64,000 bases of DNA from Apteryx mantelli (GCF_036417845.1 NC_090020.1:49894425-49958424), one strand, 5' to 3'; counted from the first letter of the stretch, positions 1-13,043 are shown. Made by a program: numbers and translations. Notes: generated by a model not told the origin, from the letters alone.

Positions 1-2212
1 AATTGAACTACAGAAAGATTAAGGGTCAGATTACTCAGGAGGACCCAGCTGAAGCAACTAGCAGCTGACTAATTTGAGCTCCCTCCCCCCTGCCCCCACT
101 TCTGAAAATTCCCAAGACGCTTTTCAATTTTTATGTCCAGAACCAAGAACCTACACCTAGTCCCCGCCTGCACTTGTTTGGCTGGATCAAAGGTGTTACT
201 ACCCCTGATTTCTAAGTCCTCAGAAGCACCTCATCAGGTGGAAAGAGCTGTGCAAAACAAACATGGGGTGACAGAGAAAGACTCCCTTCTCTATTTCTCT
301 CATTTTTGTCTTTCCAGTCACATGCTCCCACCACTTAATTTGTGCTCTCCATGAAAAAGTCTGACCAAAGTGATGGAGAATTAGTTCAACAAAACGGCAG
401 ATAGTTTTCTGCCATTTTAGTGAGTTAGGTCAACTTGGTGAAGGGTCAGGGGCCATCACAAGGAAAAGGCCAAGGCTGGCAAAAGAGTAGAGAGGAGAAA
501 AGCAAGGCCTTCCTTCTGGTAACATCAGCCTACATACTGCAATGGCATGTGCAGTAGAGCATCCAGGAGCTTCAGTCCCAAGATTGCTAGACAGTGATCG
601 ACTGCTGCATAGAGAATATGTTAAGCTACGCTAGGAGGAGGGATCAACACTGGAACGTCACCTCAGAACAGAGGTAAATGCAAGTTCTTGGAACAGGAAG
701 TAGTTAACATCACTCTGATGCTAACATCTGTTAGCTGATGTTGCTGTGCATCCCATTACTGTAACTCCTGATCACACCAGCAGCAAACTTTTCAACTAAA
801 ACCTGCGTAAGAAGGTGTGTGTGTTGGGGGGGGGTGTGGAAAGGATGAAGACACACTTTTCCTCTTGAGGGAAGTTTATATTCACTGCTGAGAGGCTATA
901 GCATAAAATTAAGACAACTAGTAGTCTCCCTTTAGTGATTATCTAAGAAAGTTTTCCAAAAAACAATCTAACCATATATTTTCTTTAAATATTAACCCAA
1001 GGAGACAGAAGCTATCAGAGAAATACTAATAAATCTGCTCTGCCAGTTTTACATTGAAATTCCCTTAAAAACATCTTAGTGCAGACATTAAATTTTTAAA
1101 GTCTGCTGAAGTAGTATGGAATAAGCTAAGCCAAGATAGCAGGAAGGATGATGATCATTTATTCCTGTATAAACAGAAGGAAAATAAGCAGTAATACATA
1201 ATTAATCCCATTTCTCCTGAAACACCATTAGTTCTTATTATATTGATTTCCAAGTTTTGCATGCCTGTCTACTTCACACAGTTATTGTAAATGATAGTCT
1301 ATTTCATGTTGACAATTCATTTGTAGTGGAAAAAAAACATTTTTTAAATCCACCTATAATAAGGTAGTCCCCAAAGAATAAATAGTACACATATTCCTTT
1401 GCATCCAAACAGTACAGAGTTTAAAAACAGTATCATATAGGAGGAAAACATAGGAAGAAATTATGTTGCCTAGACTTCTGTCCCTGCAGTTCTTTGACTG
1501 TAAGTTGATAAATTAACTAACTAATATAACAGTTACTTAAAGAAGCTCTAATAACTATATTCTACTCTGTCCAGTCATGTTCCCTGCTCTGTGCTTTCTT
1601 TACCTCAAATCTGTGCCAGTTATTCCTCAACATCTAAGAGCACCAAGGATGAGTTCAATCTACCTTCCAGTTACAGGAAAAGGAAAGGGTGCATCAGGGA
1701 GCATCCTACTTACAACAAATAAGAGCAAGGGACAGCAGAAAGCACACCTACTTTTCCACACACTTCCCCTAACACATGTAATGGTCCACCTACTTCCAGT
1801 TTGGTTTGCTATCAGAGCAGAAGAATGCATCAAGTAGGTTAAGCATCTGCTCAAGGTTTTCATTATCTCGTCATCCAGGTTGCTACAGAGCACATATTTG
1901 CAGATGACAGAAGCCAAAGAGCATGCAAGTACACCAAAAGACATAGTGATCCTAGCAAAGAAATAGTCTGGAGAGAACAGAAACTCAAGGGAAACAAGTA
2001 CATTTAGGTATGAATAAGTCAGTTGCAGGAACACAGGACAGGGATCAACTGACTAGGAAACAATTCCTTAGAAAAGGACTGGAGATTACTAAGAATGGGA
2101 GTAATGGTGGATCTTATCTATCCGACACTGAGAGCAGTAAGAACAGATGCTATTTAGGGTATATACCTACTTCTTCATATTCATTTACAGACCTGTTGTC
2201 TGTGAATTTTTC
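1..2212. other. Intergenic DNA, no gene seen
   Basis: This AT-rich stretch has only short open frames with no recognisable protein, splice structure or repeat family. The only distinctive features are a short GT run that leads into a nine-base G run at 826-834. In mammals the DNA upstream of CHD1 is gene-poor, so an empty region fits that position. Confidence 0.6.
826..834 (+). repeat. Poly-G tract (9 G) after a GT run
   Basis: A nine-base G run directly follows an alternating GT tract (about 814-824). It is one of many poly-G or poly-C tracts in this window. Confidence 0.9.
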
Positions 2213-2580
2213 TAATCCCTTTTAAACCTTTTGATGCTATCTGCCTTCAGCACCTTCTGCAGCAGAAGTTCACTACCAATTTTGAAGAGGTGAGAAAAAA
2301 CAGAACAAAACAAAAAAGAAAGAAACAAACAAAACTATGAGTTTTAAATTATTTTCCAACCAGATAACATTTCCTACTAGTTTCAGGGAGTGCCCCTAAT
2401 TCTACCATTGTAAGATTTTTTTTTTGGAGGGGGGGGGGGGAGGGGGCTATTCTCCTCAATCAATGCCTTCATGATTTTGTAAACCTTGATTACATCTCCC
2501 CAATCTTCTCTTCTAGAAGTTGAGAAGTCCCAGCTCTTTCAGTCTCTCCCTGCAAGGCAGTTGTTCCATCTTTTGAATTA
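2213..2580 (-). mobile_element. Diverged CR1 LINE 3' fragment, minus-strand sense
   Basis: The plus strand around 2480-2575 reads like the reverse complement of a CR1 3' region: a phrase on a final decline and a block resembling 'cccagctctttcagtctct' followed by 'ttgttccatc'. The same blocks occur in the better preserved CR1 at 6545-7715 (compare 6895-6945). The left part, 2213-2400, matches the older CR1 layout more weakly. A T-run and G-run (2416-2446) sit inside it and look like later expansion. It encodes nothing intact. Old age is inferred from the divergence; exact ends are uncertain. Confidence 0.7.
2416..2446 (+). repeat. Poly-T / poly-G composite tract
   Basis: A T run of about ten bases passes into GGA, then twelve G (2429-2440), A and five G. 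It lies inside the diverged CR1 fragment. The T-then-G arrangement recurs elsewhere in the window. Confidence 0.9.
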
Positions 2581-3372
2581 CAAGACAATTGTACCATACA
2601 CTGGAAGGAGGCAGAAATCACATCATATACATCACTTCAAGATTCTAAAAAAAAAATTAATGTTTTCACATTTCTTAAGAAGAGATGGTATTTCAGTCCA
2701 AGTAAAGGAGATGTTTCTCTCCTGCAGAGGGAGGAAAGATGGGTTCGGGAAAATTATTTTTTTCATTCAAGTGTTCATTTAATTTTAAAATATATATTAT
2801 ATTAGAATGTTACATTGAATCAATTAATTCAAATAAGAGTGCCCATGCATTTGCCATACAAATAGCTTTACATAAAATGCCAGTCATACAGTAACTTTAT
2901 TATACTTCTTCATAGCAGTGTTGATGTTTACAACTATACCATGTCATAAGTTATGTGCATTACTAAACAAATGCTGCTAACTGTTTTAGCGTGCAACAAA
3001 AATGATACAGAAAATGTGGCTTTCTTTAAAGTTATTGTGTTGCTAAAAGAAACATAATATGGTAATAGATCCCCCAAAATAAGCAGTAGCTGTTTTCTTC
3101 CCACCCAAAATTTCATTAATTTATGCTCACAACTTAGTGAATGGAGACGTATTTAATTACATTGGATTCTGAGTTTTTTTTTTCCCTGTATGAATTCATC
3201 AGTTGACCCTTATACATCATAATGAAGCATAAAGGAGGAGAAAACAGTCCTCCTGTAAAGCACTGGAGGGACTAATTTCCTAGCACCATACTTCCAGATG
3301 TCTGGCTAGACCTGTTCTGCAAATGCAAAGAGCTAACCAGATGATATACATGAAAAGCCAAAAAGGGAAATC

Positions 3373-3800
3373 AGTTGTTGGAGACTGTCCAGGGTGGCAG
3401 CCTAGCCTGGAGACTGGCTCTGAGCTGGGAAATCAAGGAACATTGGCCCTTTCCAATTGCAGGGAAAGCTCAAGGAAAGGCAGTCTTTCATGCGGTCTAG
3501 GGATTGAGATCAGTCCTCTTACTTGCTTTAAGACTCAGAGAAGACTCTCTCACCACTGGTGACTGCTGTTGCTGCTCCTTGAAGAAGCAAACTCCAGGAA
3601 AGCAAGCCAGCCCCAGAGAGGTAATCCTCACTGATCACAGGGGACTGGGCCTCAGGACCTGGCCTAAGAGCCAGGTAGTCACAGTCCCGCCTGCAGAGAG
3701 GGAAGATGGCACAAAGCCAGGCCCTAAAGGCAGGGGATACTCCAGACAGACCCGGAGGGCTCAGGAATGCTGTCTGCTCTAACAGGGACACAGTACAAGA
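3373..3800. other. Unassigned GC-richer patch, possibly an old repeat
   Basis: This patch is visibly richer in G and C than several kilobases on either side. Overlapping open frames of about 79-92 codons occur on both strands, which is expected where stop codons are scarce. I could not find terminal repeats or a target-site duplication, and the translations resemble no family I recognise. It could be an old LTR or DNA-transposon remnant, or unique sequence. Confidence 0.3.
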
Positions 3801-4169
3801 GCACTAGATTTGGCAACGAGCTATGGCAGTGACAAGGCCAATGATGTTTATTCACAGGATGAGCTGTAAGTTTCCTGCGGCATGTGGATTAAGAAATTGA
3901 TTTACCTCCCTGCATGAGTCAATCATACCGAAAACTATTTACAGCATCTGTCTGACTTACAGTAGTCCTTGAAACAAAGGACAGCAGCCCTTGATTTCAA
4001 CTCTGTCTTTCCCTGCTTCCATTAAATTGTACCTTTGATTTAATCATATTTGGCCCCAATGAGATTTCAGGGTTTTAAATCCCCTTGCATCAAATTTTTC
4101 AGCTTTATGTCTCCTCCCATCTTTTAATAGTGTCTGGGAAAATAAAACAGGCTCATCCAAAATTCCACT

Positions 4170-4178
4170 CCCCCCCCC
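4170..4178 (+). repeat. Poly-C tract (9 C)
   Basis: A nine-base C run, equivalent to poly-G on the minus strand. Confidence 0.9.
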
Positions 4179-6222
4179 TTGGCTGACAGGTAGCATCAGG
4201 ACTTGCTGCATGTCCCCTGTCTATTCCAGCTGACACTTGGGATGTAAGTTAGAAATACTCCGTTTGGTTTTAGAGTCTTTGGAAAAAACTATCTTAAAAT
4301 TTACTAGAATTTTTAATTAGAGTATCTGTATTTTCTTTTACTGTGGATAATTACAGGGAAGATATTTCCCCTGTGAGGCTCAAGTCAGAAGCTATTCAGA
4401 GCTGTTAAATTTATCCAGTCGATGTTTAATTGGGGCCATTATTAAAAAAAAATTTCTGCAATGCAATTCTCTAATTCCTATAAACAGCAGTTGTTAATAT
4501 TATCTAGGATTCATTTTCTGAATGAAGGGATATCTGCAGTCAGCAGTGGCCGATAAGATGCAAGGCAGACCTAGAAGCACTACAATTATCACTACACTGG
4601 TGCACAAGTATTCTATTTTTGGTTACTCTGCATTGCCAACCCATGCTAATTTTATTCTGCGCTGTGCTGTGTTTGGTAGTTCTCTCAGAAAGTCTACTTT
4701 TAGTTTGCTTGAGAGGAAACCATTCCTCTGGTATGGAGAATATGTAATCCAGACATACTGTGAAGCTCAGGAAATGCAGAAAAAATAGTTTTCATTTCCA
4801 TAATTTTTGGCACACAATTAATGATTTTGGACTCTTAGGCAACTTACTTTTTAGAAGTCTGATAAAGTAATTATTACAAATGATTACAATAAGAGCCCCA
4901 CATAGAGTATGCCAGAATAGAACAATCAGTTTAAAATATACTGTAGTATTCATAGAATGATTTCCACTCTAACTTCAGTATGACACACACCAAGATTTCA
5001 TCATCTCCTGGTTCCTATACATTGTGAAAATCTCACCTGTCAGAACAAGCATCTCATGTGGCATATTTATAGTCACTGACTACTATGAATTAGAACTCAA
5101 ACTTGATTTTAGTTTTCAACTACTTCTGTTATTCACTATAGTCCCATCACTACTATATAGTTCCACATCCACTATATGCTGAACAGCTAGCATGAACTGA
5201 TACTCTTCTCAGGCAAAGTTCTCAAGTGGACTGCCTTATATTTTCTACAAAACTCATTTCCTTGTATTGGATTCATTCCTATTCATACAGCAGGAAAACC
5301 CCTTACTGTCACTCTGAAGAAAGCAAGAGAGCAGAGGGTCTTTTTCATTGGCATAGCTACTACAAATGCCAGATCACATCTGTTGATTACTTGCATTCAT
5401 TACACACTTCTGCATTAAGTATGTCATAGCAATTACTGTCTCCATATAGCATATAATTATCACAGCCTTTAAGCACCTGCTTTAAGTGCAATTAAAAGGA
5501 AAGGAGCTCCTGGAGGCACAGCCCAAGTTACGCTTCTAGAAACTCTAAGATATGCGTTACAGAAAGTCAGCAGCCACAGCGAGCACAATGTGGTAGTTCA
5601 CTTGTGCATTAAGCTATGATTCCAATACTATTTCGACAATTCCACTGTAATGTAACTGTAAAATCTACATTAAAACATCTAACAGTGGCATTTCCAATGT
5701 TCTCATATGTCACAGAAGATTAGGCTGTAATGTCTCTTGGACCATCTTCATTTATTGAATATTTATTGTGTCTGAACATTTGACAAAATGAGCTAACAAA
5801 AAAAAAAGTTTTGCTTCAAATAGCTGGTAAGACAAGCAGGCCAGATTGGGATGAAAACAAATGGTAACAAGTTACAAAATGGGCACACACTGTAGCTAAA
5901 TATCAATAGCAGCATTCACTTCAATCTCTCAGTATTAGATGTCTTAGGCTGGTCATAAATTTTCCCTGCCATTACTTTTCAGCAAATCCAAGTTTTTCAA
6001 ACTAAAACATTTAAGAGGAAGTGCTTTCCTTCAGTTTTCTCTCCTTCTCAATATGAGGAAGTTAGTGTCAAACATGATGATATACTTGTTTGCTTGATAA
6101 ACTACCATTACAAATACTATATTAAGTTTCTGAAGCAGCTGCCCTAAAAAACTGTTCAGCCTGTTAAAGGATTTGGTTGTGCCAAAACCCTAGATCAATA
6201 CCAAAGCACTATTTTAAGTGAT

Positions 6223-6252
6223 TCTTTTTTCTTTCTTTCTTTTTTTTTTTTT
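6223..6252 (+). repeat. T-rich (CTTT)n / poly-T tract
   Basis: A pyrimidine tract made of T runs broken by single C residues, ending in a T run of more than ten bases. Confidence 0.85.
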
Positions 6253-6544
6253 AATGCCAGGTATTGAATCATGATATAATTGAATACAGGTAAACTAAGT
6301 ATTCTAGTCTTTCAAAAATGAATCAAGATCTCATTAATTTAAAAGCTAGTAGCACATCAAGTTATAATTCATTAACTATGATAAGTTAAATGATACTATA
6401 GGAAGTTTAACATGCTTAGTGTTACTTTATGAAAAAGTGTCAGAAACCAGTAACAATGAGAAATTTTAAAAAATTCTCAAAAATACTGTTTTGTGTACCA
6501 TTTGGTTTTGTTCAGTTCGAAAGCATTCTTCATAGCTTTTTACT

Positions 6545-7715
6545 ATCAGAATGTAGAATCAGACTGGATGAGGTTGGAAGGGGCCTCTGGAAATTGCCTC
6601 ATCCAATCCCCTGATCAAAGCAGGGTCACATCCAGTTGGGTTTTGAACATCTCCAAGGACACACACCACAAGCTCTCTGGGCAACCCGTTCCACTGTTCA
6701 ATCACCCTCACAATAAAAAACTTCTTATGTTTAAAAGGAATATCCCATATTTCAATTTGTGCCTATTGCCTCTCATCCTATTACTGGGCAGCACTGAGAA
6801 TAATCTGGCTCTGTCTTCTTTACCTGCCCCCATCAGGTATTTATACACCTTGATAAGATCCTGCCACCCCGAGCTTCTTAAAGCTAAGAAGTCCCGGCTC
6901 TCTCAGTCTCTCCTCATATCAGAAATGCTCCAGTTCCTTAATCACATTTCTGGCCCTTTGGTGGACTGGTTCCAGTAAGCCCATGTCTATCTTGCACTGG
7001 GGAACCCAGAACTGGACCCAGAACTCCATGTGTGGCCTCACCAATGCGGAGTAAAGGGAAGGGATCATCTCCCTTAACTCGCTAGAGACGTTCTTCCTCA
7101 CGCAGCCAGATGCTGCAGGCCACCTTTGCCACGAGGTCATGTTGCTGCCTCATGTTCAGTTTGTCCGTCAAAAGTGCCAGAGCCTTCTCTACAAAGCTGC
7201 TTCCAGCAGGCTGTGCCCCACCCTGGTGGGTGGGATTGTTCCTCCCCAAGTGCAGGATTTTGCACTTCCCTCTGTTGAGCTTCATGAGATTCCTGTCGGC
7301 CCATTTCTCCAGCCTGTCAAGGTCCCTCTACACAGCAGCACAACCGTTGGGTGTATCAACCACTCCTCCCAGTTTTGTGTCACCTGCAAGCTTGTTGAGG
7401 GTGCACTCTGTGCCATCACCCAGGTCATTAAGATGTTAAACAGTACTGGCCCCAGTATCAAACCCTGGGGGACACCACTTGTGAGTTGCCTCTAGCTAGA
7501 CTTCGTGTCACTGATCACAACCCTTTGAGCCTGGCAGTTAAACTAGTTTTCAGTCCACCTCCCTGTCCACTTATCTAGTCTGTACTTTATCAATTTGTAT
7601 GTGTGGTTGTTATGGGACACTGTTAAAAGCCTGGCTAAAGTGAGGATAAACAACATCTACTGCTCCCCCCTCATTCACCAGGCCAGTTATCTCATCATAG
7701 AAGGTTAACTTATAT
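6545..7715 (-). mobile_element. CR1 LINE, 5'-truncated, minus-strand sense
   Basis: This is the clearest transposon in the window. Read on the minus strand from about 7715 down, it shows pieces of the CR1 reverse-transcriptase ORF in the right order: 'GLVNEGGAVDVVY' (near 7680), 'KCKILHLGRNNP' (near 7260) and 'LVRPHMEFWVQFW' (near 7035), then the CR1 3' region ending near 6545. The frame is broken by stops and shifts, so it cannot move by itself. The 5' half, including the catalytic RT core and endonuclease, is missing, as is usual for CR1 insertions. The plus-strand open frames here are shadows. CR1 is the main LINE of birds and other reptiles. Confidence 0.95.
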
Positions 7716-8008
7716 GGCTTGAGCACAAAACAAAGTATTGCAGTACTTAAAGCTTCCAGAAAAAAAGGCAAAAACAGAGCAAGCTTGTTCTCTCCCTCAC
7801 CTTGCCAGGAAAGACCAAACAAATAAAAAACCCAGAAATATTTTTTCTACCTCATTATCTCCTAAGAACAGTTATCTTTCCAACTCTACCTAAAGAAAAA
7901 CTTGTAAAACTTGTGTCAGAATGAATAGTTAAATAAATTCATTTAGCACCCACTGTTCATGTCCCATAAAGACAGACAGAACAGACTGCTTGTCTGCATC
8001 TCATACTT

Positions 8009-8016
8009 GGGGGGGG
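8009..8016 (+). repeat. Poly-G tract (8 G)
   Basis: An eight-base G run followed closely by a C-rich segment (about 8028-8040). The two could in principle pair in a short hairpin. Confidence 0.85.
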
Positions 8017-8264
8017 TGCACCATACACCCCACCCCCACCAGCAAGAAGATTAAGCTCTCACTAAAAGCCGAAAGATATATTGTAAGCCTTAGAGACAAG
8101 GATTAAGTATTAACTACAGACTGGGAGAATTCATCTTTGGTCAGATACCACTCTCAGTAAAGGACTAAGCATTGAAGTTTCCATTGTTATTTTAACCTAC
8201 TGTACTGCTAAGCTTTTTAAATAAAAATACACACCTTTTTCCCTTGAAGCTTGGGCGGGGGTCA

Positions 8265-8293
8265 AAAAACAACAACAACAACAACAACAACAC
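8265..8293 (+). repeat. (AAC)n microsatellite
   Basis: Eight or so AAC units, starting in a short A run and passing into an A-rich tail. Confidence 0.9.
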
Positions 8294-8760
8294 AAACAAA
8301 AAAAAGGAGTCCACCTGCAAAAAAATTCTTGTAGAATTAGATTATAAGCCGTAAATGTTCCTGAAGTTCTAGTTAGGTTATGAAGTGAGTAATGAACTAA
8401 ATTTATAACATGTCATTTAGTTTATGTAAGCTAATATCACAAAATGAAATATACTGTGATTTGCACAAATGTATAGCTTATTTATTTATTTAATGGTTCA
8501 TTAAAGACCACTTGGAGCATAAAGTAGTGAGATATATTTACATAAAGGACCCTGAAGCATTATGTTCTAAAAGGAAATGTAACAGACTTGAAGAACTGTA
8601 CTATAACTTTCTATTTTAAATATCCATCAGAAAAACTAGGATAACAGTGTGGGAACCACTCATTAGTCCTATCAGCACTGAAAGATAGTATCATAAATAG
8701 GCAAATAAGCCACAGTTAGTGTTGCCTAAACCTACTCTAACAAAAGAAAAAAAAGAAGAA

Positions 8761-8784
8761 CCCCCCCCCCACACACACACACAC
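8761..8784 (+). repeat. C10-(AC)7 composite microsatellite
   Basis: Ten C are followed by seven AC units, and an A-rich stretch (about 8744-8760) precedes them. On the minus strand this reads GT repeat, poly-G, then a T-rich tract. Confidence 0.95.
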
Positions 8785-9043
8785 ATCATTTCCTAGTCTG
8801 TAAAAAGTTGTTTTGTTTATGATTACTTTTGATGGAGGACTGAAGAATTTGTTACTGCTTGGAGAGTAACCAAAAGTGAATCATAGACCAAAGCCTGAGA
8901 AGTATTTAGAGATCTCATGCTTCCCTTGGAGTTTTCCAACATTTGAAGAAATTAAAGCATTAAATTGATATGAATCATTGAAACCATAGATTTATACCAA
9001 TGTTTAATCCAGTGAGAGTAATTTACTCATTCATAAATTATTT

Positions 9044-9054
9044 GGGGGGGGGGG
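9044..9054 (+). repeat. Poly-G tract (11 G)
   Basis: Eleven G follow TTT and lead into a G-rich segment up to about 9070. Confidence 0.9.
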
Positions 9055-9109
9055 TGGAGGGGCGGTGCGGTGCAACACCATTCTGAGAAGCAAAGATTAA
9101 GATCAGTTG

Positions 9110-9152
9110 ATGTGTGTGTGTGGGGGGGGTTGTTTTGTTTTTGTTGTTTTTA
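9110..9152 (+). repeat. GT run, poly-G, then T-rich tract
   Basis: A short TG repeat runs into eight or so G, then into a tract of T broken by single G residues. Confidence 0.85.
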
Positions 9153-9342
9153 AACACTGGCTATAAAACTGAATTCTAACCTGAGGGTCTGCCTATGGGT
9201 ACTTGGAGTCTGCGTGCATGTGAGAGACAGATTTTGCAATGAGTTTGTGTTTTGCAGGATCATTCCTGAATTGTTAAATATATATTCCAATGACAACTGT
9301 TACTCAATTCACCAAGTTCTCTGAGGTAGCCTGCTCAACCTG

Positions 9343-9396
9343 AGAAAAGAAAAAAGAAAAAAGAAAAAAGAAAAAAAAAAGAAAAAAAAAAAGAAA
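9343..9396 (+). repeat. (A5-6G)n purine microsatellite
   Basis: An all-purine tract of A runs of four to eleven bases separated by single G residues. The most regular part is AAAAAAG repeated several times. Confidence 0.95.
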
Positions 9397-9985
9397 ACCC
9401 ACAACTACAACGACTCATAGGTTTTCAAGTCATGACTGACTAATACAATGTAGCAGCTATCCCAGAACCGGCTATATGCATTAGGTCAGTTATCAACATC
9501 CCAGCTTAACAGGGATGAGGTATTAAAAATGAGAAATAAATCCATTTTACACCTAACATCCCAATAATAGCAGGAAAAAAATATATGTTTCAATAAAGTT
9601 TAGTAGCTTGCAGTACATTTTTAAATAGAAACTTGCAGAGGAAAAATATCTGATTATCTTTATAATTAGAGAGGTACACTCCACTGTCATCTTTTTGTAT
9701 TTTATTATGCGAGAGATCCAAGAAATATAATCTCTGCCTTTTGTGTAGAGTTTTAGTTCAATAAGAGGCCAGAGAATTTTGCCACAAGCAAATTTATTCC
9801 ATTCTCTCGTCTAAAAACTTTCCCTGTATTTCCCTGTTAATGTTGATCAGATTTAAATTTATATGTCGGGCTACTTCTTTAATAGTGTTTGTTCCACATT
9901 CATCATGATACAATTTGAATCTATTCTTCTTGTGTTAATTGCCTAGGTGTGCTACCTAAGTGTAAACTGATGACACAAGTTTATT

Positions 9986-10006
9986 GGGGGGGGGGGGCAG
10001 GGGGGG
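9986..10006 (+). repeat. Poly-G tract (12 G) plus a second G run
   Basis: Twelve G, a CA interruption, then seven G. Confidence 0.9.
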
Positions 10007-10320
10007 AAGAAGATTTGATCATTCCCAATTTTGAAATTCAGATAATTAGATGGAATAACTGTTTTGAGTTATCTGAAAAACAGAAATCTTCTGATCATCT
10101 ATTAGTATAGGTATTAAAGACTATTTAAAAATGGCAAATAGTGTACATTTTTATGACACTTCTTGGAAGATGTCAAGAAATATTAATATCTCAATATGGT
10201 AAGAGTAAATATGAGCTCCAACTTTTGCGTAGGAAAGACAAACTAATTCCCTCCTCTCCATTACACCACTGAAATCAAAACTGTTCTTTTCAAATTTAAG
10301 GCCCATGAGTATGAAAAGGG

Positions 10321-10343
10321 TTTTTTTTTTTTTTTCTTTTTTT
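10321..10343 (+). repeat. Poly-T tract
   Basis: A T run of more than 20 bases broken by one C. Confidence 0.9.
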
Positions 10344-10646
10344 AAAATCACAGCTTGAATATATGCAGTTAGGTTTGGATTGTAGAGGGAAGGGTGAAAA
10401 GCAAGCAAAACAAAGTATCAATGGCTTTCAACTCGTTATCTTTGGACCACTTCTAAGGAGTTTCCCCCAAAATATTTAAGAAAGTGAAGTCATCAAGAGG
10501 CTAAAATTTAGTAGGTTGGAATCTCCAGTTTCTCTAGGTTTTACTCTAAAAAAGTCTACAAATTGAGAGGGTGTTAAAAGTTACTGTTCTGCACACTTTA
10601 AATCCTACCTAAAGGGACAGGCAAAAAAGAACCATACAACCATGAA

Positions 10647-10666
10647 GGGGGCGGGGGGGGGGGGGG
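10647..10666 (+). repeat. Poly-G tract, longest in the window (14 G)
   Basis: Five G, one C, then fourteen G, followed by an AGG-rich purine stretch. It is the longest uninterrupted G run that I noticed. Confidence 0.95.
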
Positions 10667-13032
10667 AGGAGGAGGGAGAAGCCTTGCCTTAATTACCAAA
10701 TAACTACCGTAACTGCTTGTTCCAACTGTTCTTGAATGTGGGTGATCTATTATTGTCCACTACTAAGGAATTTCTGTAACACCTGTCATGGTATTGAAAC
10801 AGCAGGCCACACATATTAATCAGGCATTCTCAGCTTCCAGTGTGTGAATTTAACTTTCCCCCAGTACCCAACTGTTATAGATAGTGATTATGAAGCAGAA
10901 AACCATGGCTGACTGGATCCATATGTTTCCACCCACTTTTCCCAGAAGAAAGATCACTGCCACCAAGCTCACTTGCAAATATTTCAGGCTGCAGGTTGGC
11001 TCTTAGCTATAGCTCAAAGTTCTCAGGTCTGCTCCCAAACCTTTACCTACAAGGACCAGGCATCAACAGTTCACCATACAAGACCTCACCTCTTCAGGTG
11101 CACAGAACCACAAACTCATATGCCAGTCTCCCCAATTTCCTAGCAGAGATAATGATCAGTTTTCCTCTTTTTCAAAAAAATTCCTATGCAGCTCTAAACA
11201 ACCACAGGTAAACTGCAACATGAACTTCTTACCATCACCTTAATTTGTGGGCAGTTTCCTGAGACAAAGTCACTAGTTCTGATAAGGCCAACCTCTGACT
11301 CTTTTCTCTACCCAGTCATTTCTTCTCATGCATCCTTACTCCTACTTAGCACAGGAGGAGAGCGAGAGCCTTTGCTGGAAGAAGTCCCACACATTGTGTA
11401 GTTGACCAGATACAGTCAGACAACTGTGTAGTTGTACTATGAGGTTCTTAATTTTTCTCCCTGACACACGTTTCTGTGGACTTGTACAACACAGTGCACA
11501 TCTAATACCTTTGATGGTTGTAATGGATGGAAATGACTAGTGTAGTTAGCCAGATCACACTCCACAATTTTTTTTTAATATGATTAGCAGTAAATTTTTA
11601 TTTTTCCTTCCATCAATGAAGCAGCAGCCACACTGCTGACACATCTTACAAAAATAGTTGTTGGCATTCTTTCCGTTGGTCTTTGGAAAGAGTTAAATAG
11701 AGTGTAATAGTTTAATTCCTGTTTCTTCAGCTCATGCTCACTGGTGTGCAGATACTCTTCAATGCTGAAAAGACAAGATGAACCAAACAGCTATAAACTC
11801 AGTCCCCTAATGAAGGAATAAACAGTGCTCTTGGGTCTCTATTATTCACAGCTATCTACTGAAAACAAGCTGACAAGAAGAGAGTATCTGGAAATCTTGT
11901 TCTCTGCTATTTCTTGTCTTTAGACAAATCAAGAGATAGTTGTCATTCTTTGCTCTTCTGCTTTTCCTTCCATTTTGGGAAAAGCTAGCACCAAGAAATA
12001 GCACATATTTGATACCAGCATTTACTTCCTTCCACTTTCCCCCTTTCAATGTTTAAGTGTTCCTATTCATGCTGATTTATTGCACTCTGAAGTATGTGTG
12101 TTACAAAGGAAGCCAAATTAGAGAGCAATTTGAAAATAATACGCACAAATTCCCATGACTTCATAATCAAAGAAAAATCTGGACACCTACCCAGAAAAAT
12201 AATCTTCACACCCTACCAGTGATCAATGATTGGAATTGCAATATACCTTAGAGTCATTTTCCTGGAAATTCATGAGAATAGGTTTATTAGAGATGCATCT
12301 AAACAGAAATAAAAAGGAAGATTCAGGCAAGCAATCCATTTTAAAAGGTCCTTTTTTTCTTCCCTTCTTCTGCTTATTACTCTGTATGTTCTTGAATAAG
12401 ATTCAGTTAAAGAAATATTAGATGGTCAATCACTGTTTAAAAAAAAACAACCACATACACACAGAGCTTGGGGGGCAAAAATGATTTTGCTTAAAAGATT
12501 CCTTTAAGTTCTGAATGGGTTGGATTAGGGGAATAAAAAAAGTCAGTATTTTCTCTCCATGTCTGCAGATAATTGGAAGTGAAGTTGCATTTTTCAGGCC
12601 TTTAACTGGCAAAAAAATAGAAAGAAAGAAAATACATCTAAAAGACATCTTGATCAAGTGTATTTTTTCATAATTTGTAAAACATGAGCTCTACCTTCTT
12701 CTGTCTCTGTCATTTTGACTAACTAGTAGAAAGGGTTTTGAAAGGTTGTTATAATCATTTTAAGTAAAGCTGTGCTAACTAGGAGAAACAGTTAAAACTA
12801 CAGAGTTTGAGATCTCTTCAGCTGAAGATTCAACAACAGTAGTCTTCACCTTGCTCCACTGTCAGTGTTATGGCTGTCTTTAGACTTCTTTTGCTATATT
12901 CCTTGATTTTTTGCTCACTTGGTTTTATCTTCCTCTTAAAACTACTGTCCTGGCTAGAAAAGGATCCTGTGTATACATCTTCTGCTTCCAGTTCTCAAAC
13001 AAAAACAAAACAAGTACTGCTTCCCCTCCCCG

Positions 13033-13043
13033 CCCCCCCCCCC
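13033..13043 (+). repeat. Poly-C tract (11 C)
   Basis: Eleven C within a wider C-rich pyrimidine block (about 13022-13075). Overlapping open frames here are low-complexity artefacts. Confidence 0.9.

Larger units (their letters stand above)
2581..6544. other. Intergenic DNA with one GC-richer patch
   Basis: No gene is seen. The block at about 3373-3800 is clearly more GC-rich than its flanks and has open frames on both strands, but no family is recognised. There is a C run at 4170-4178 and a T-rich tract at 6223-6252. The rest is ordinary AT-rich sequence. Confidence 0.6.

Noticed and set aside
1577-2034. Frames of 86 codons (plus) and 124 codons (minus)
   Set aside because: The composition is that of AT-rich non-coding DNA. 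No motif, splice context or family was recognised.
6429-7495. Plus-strand open frames of 61-161 codons
   Set aside because: They are antisense shadows of the minus-strand CR1 LINE.
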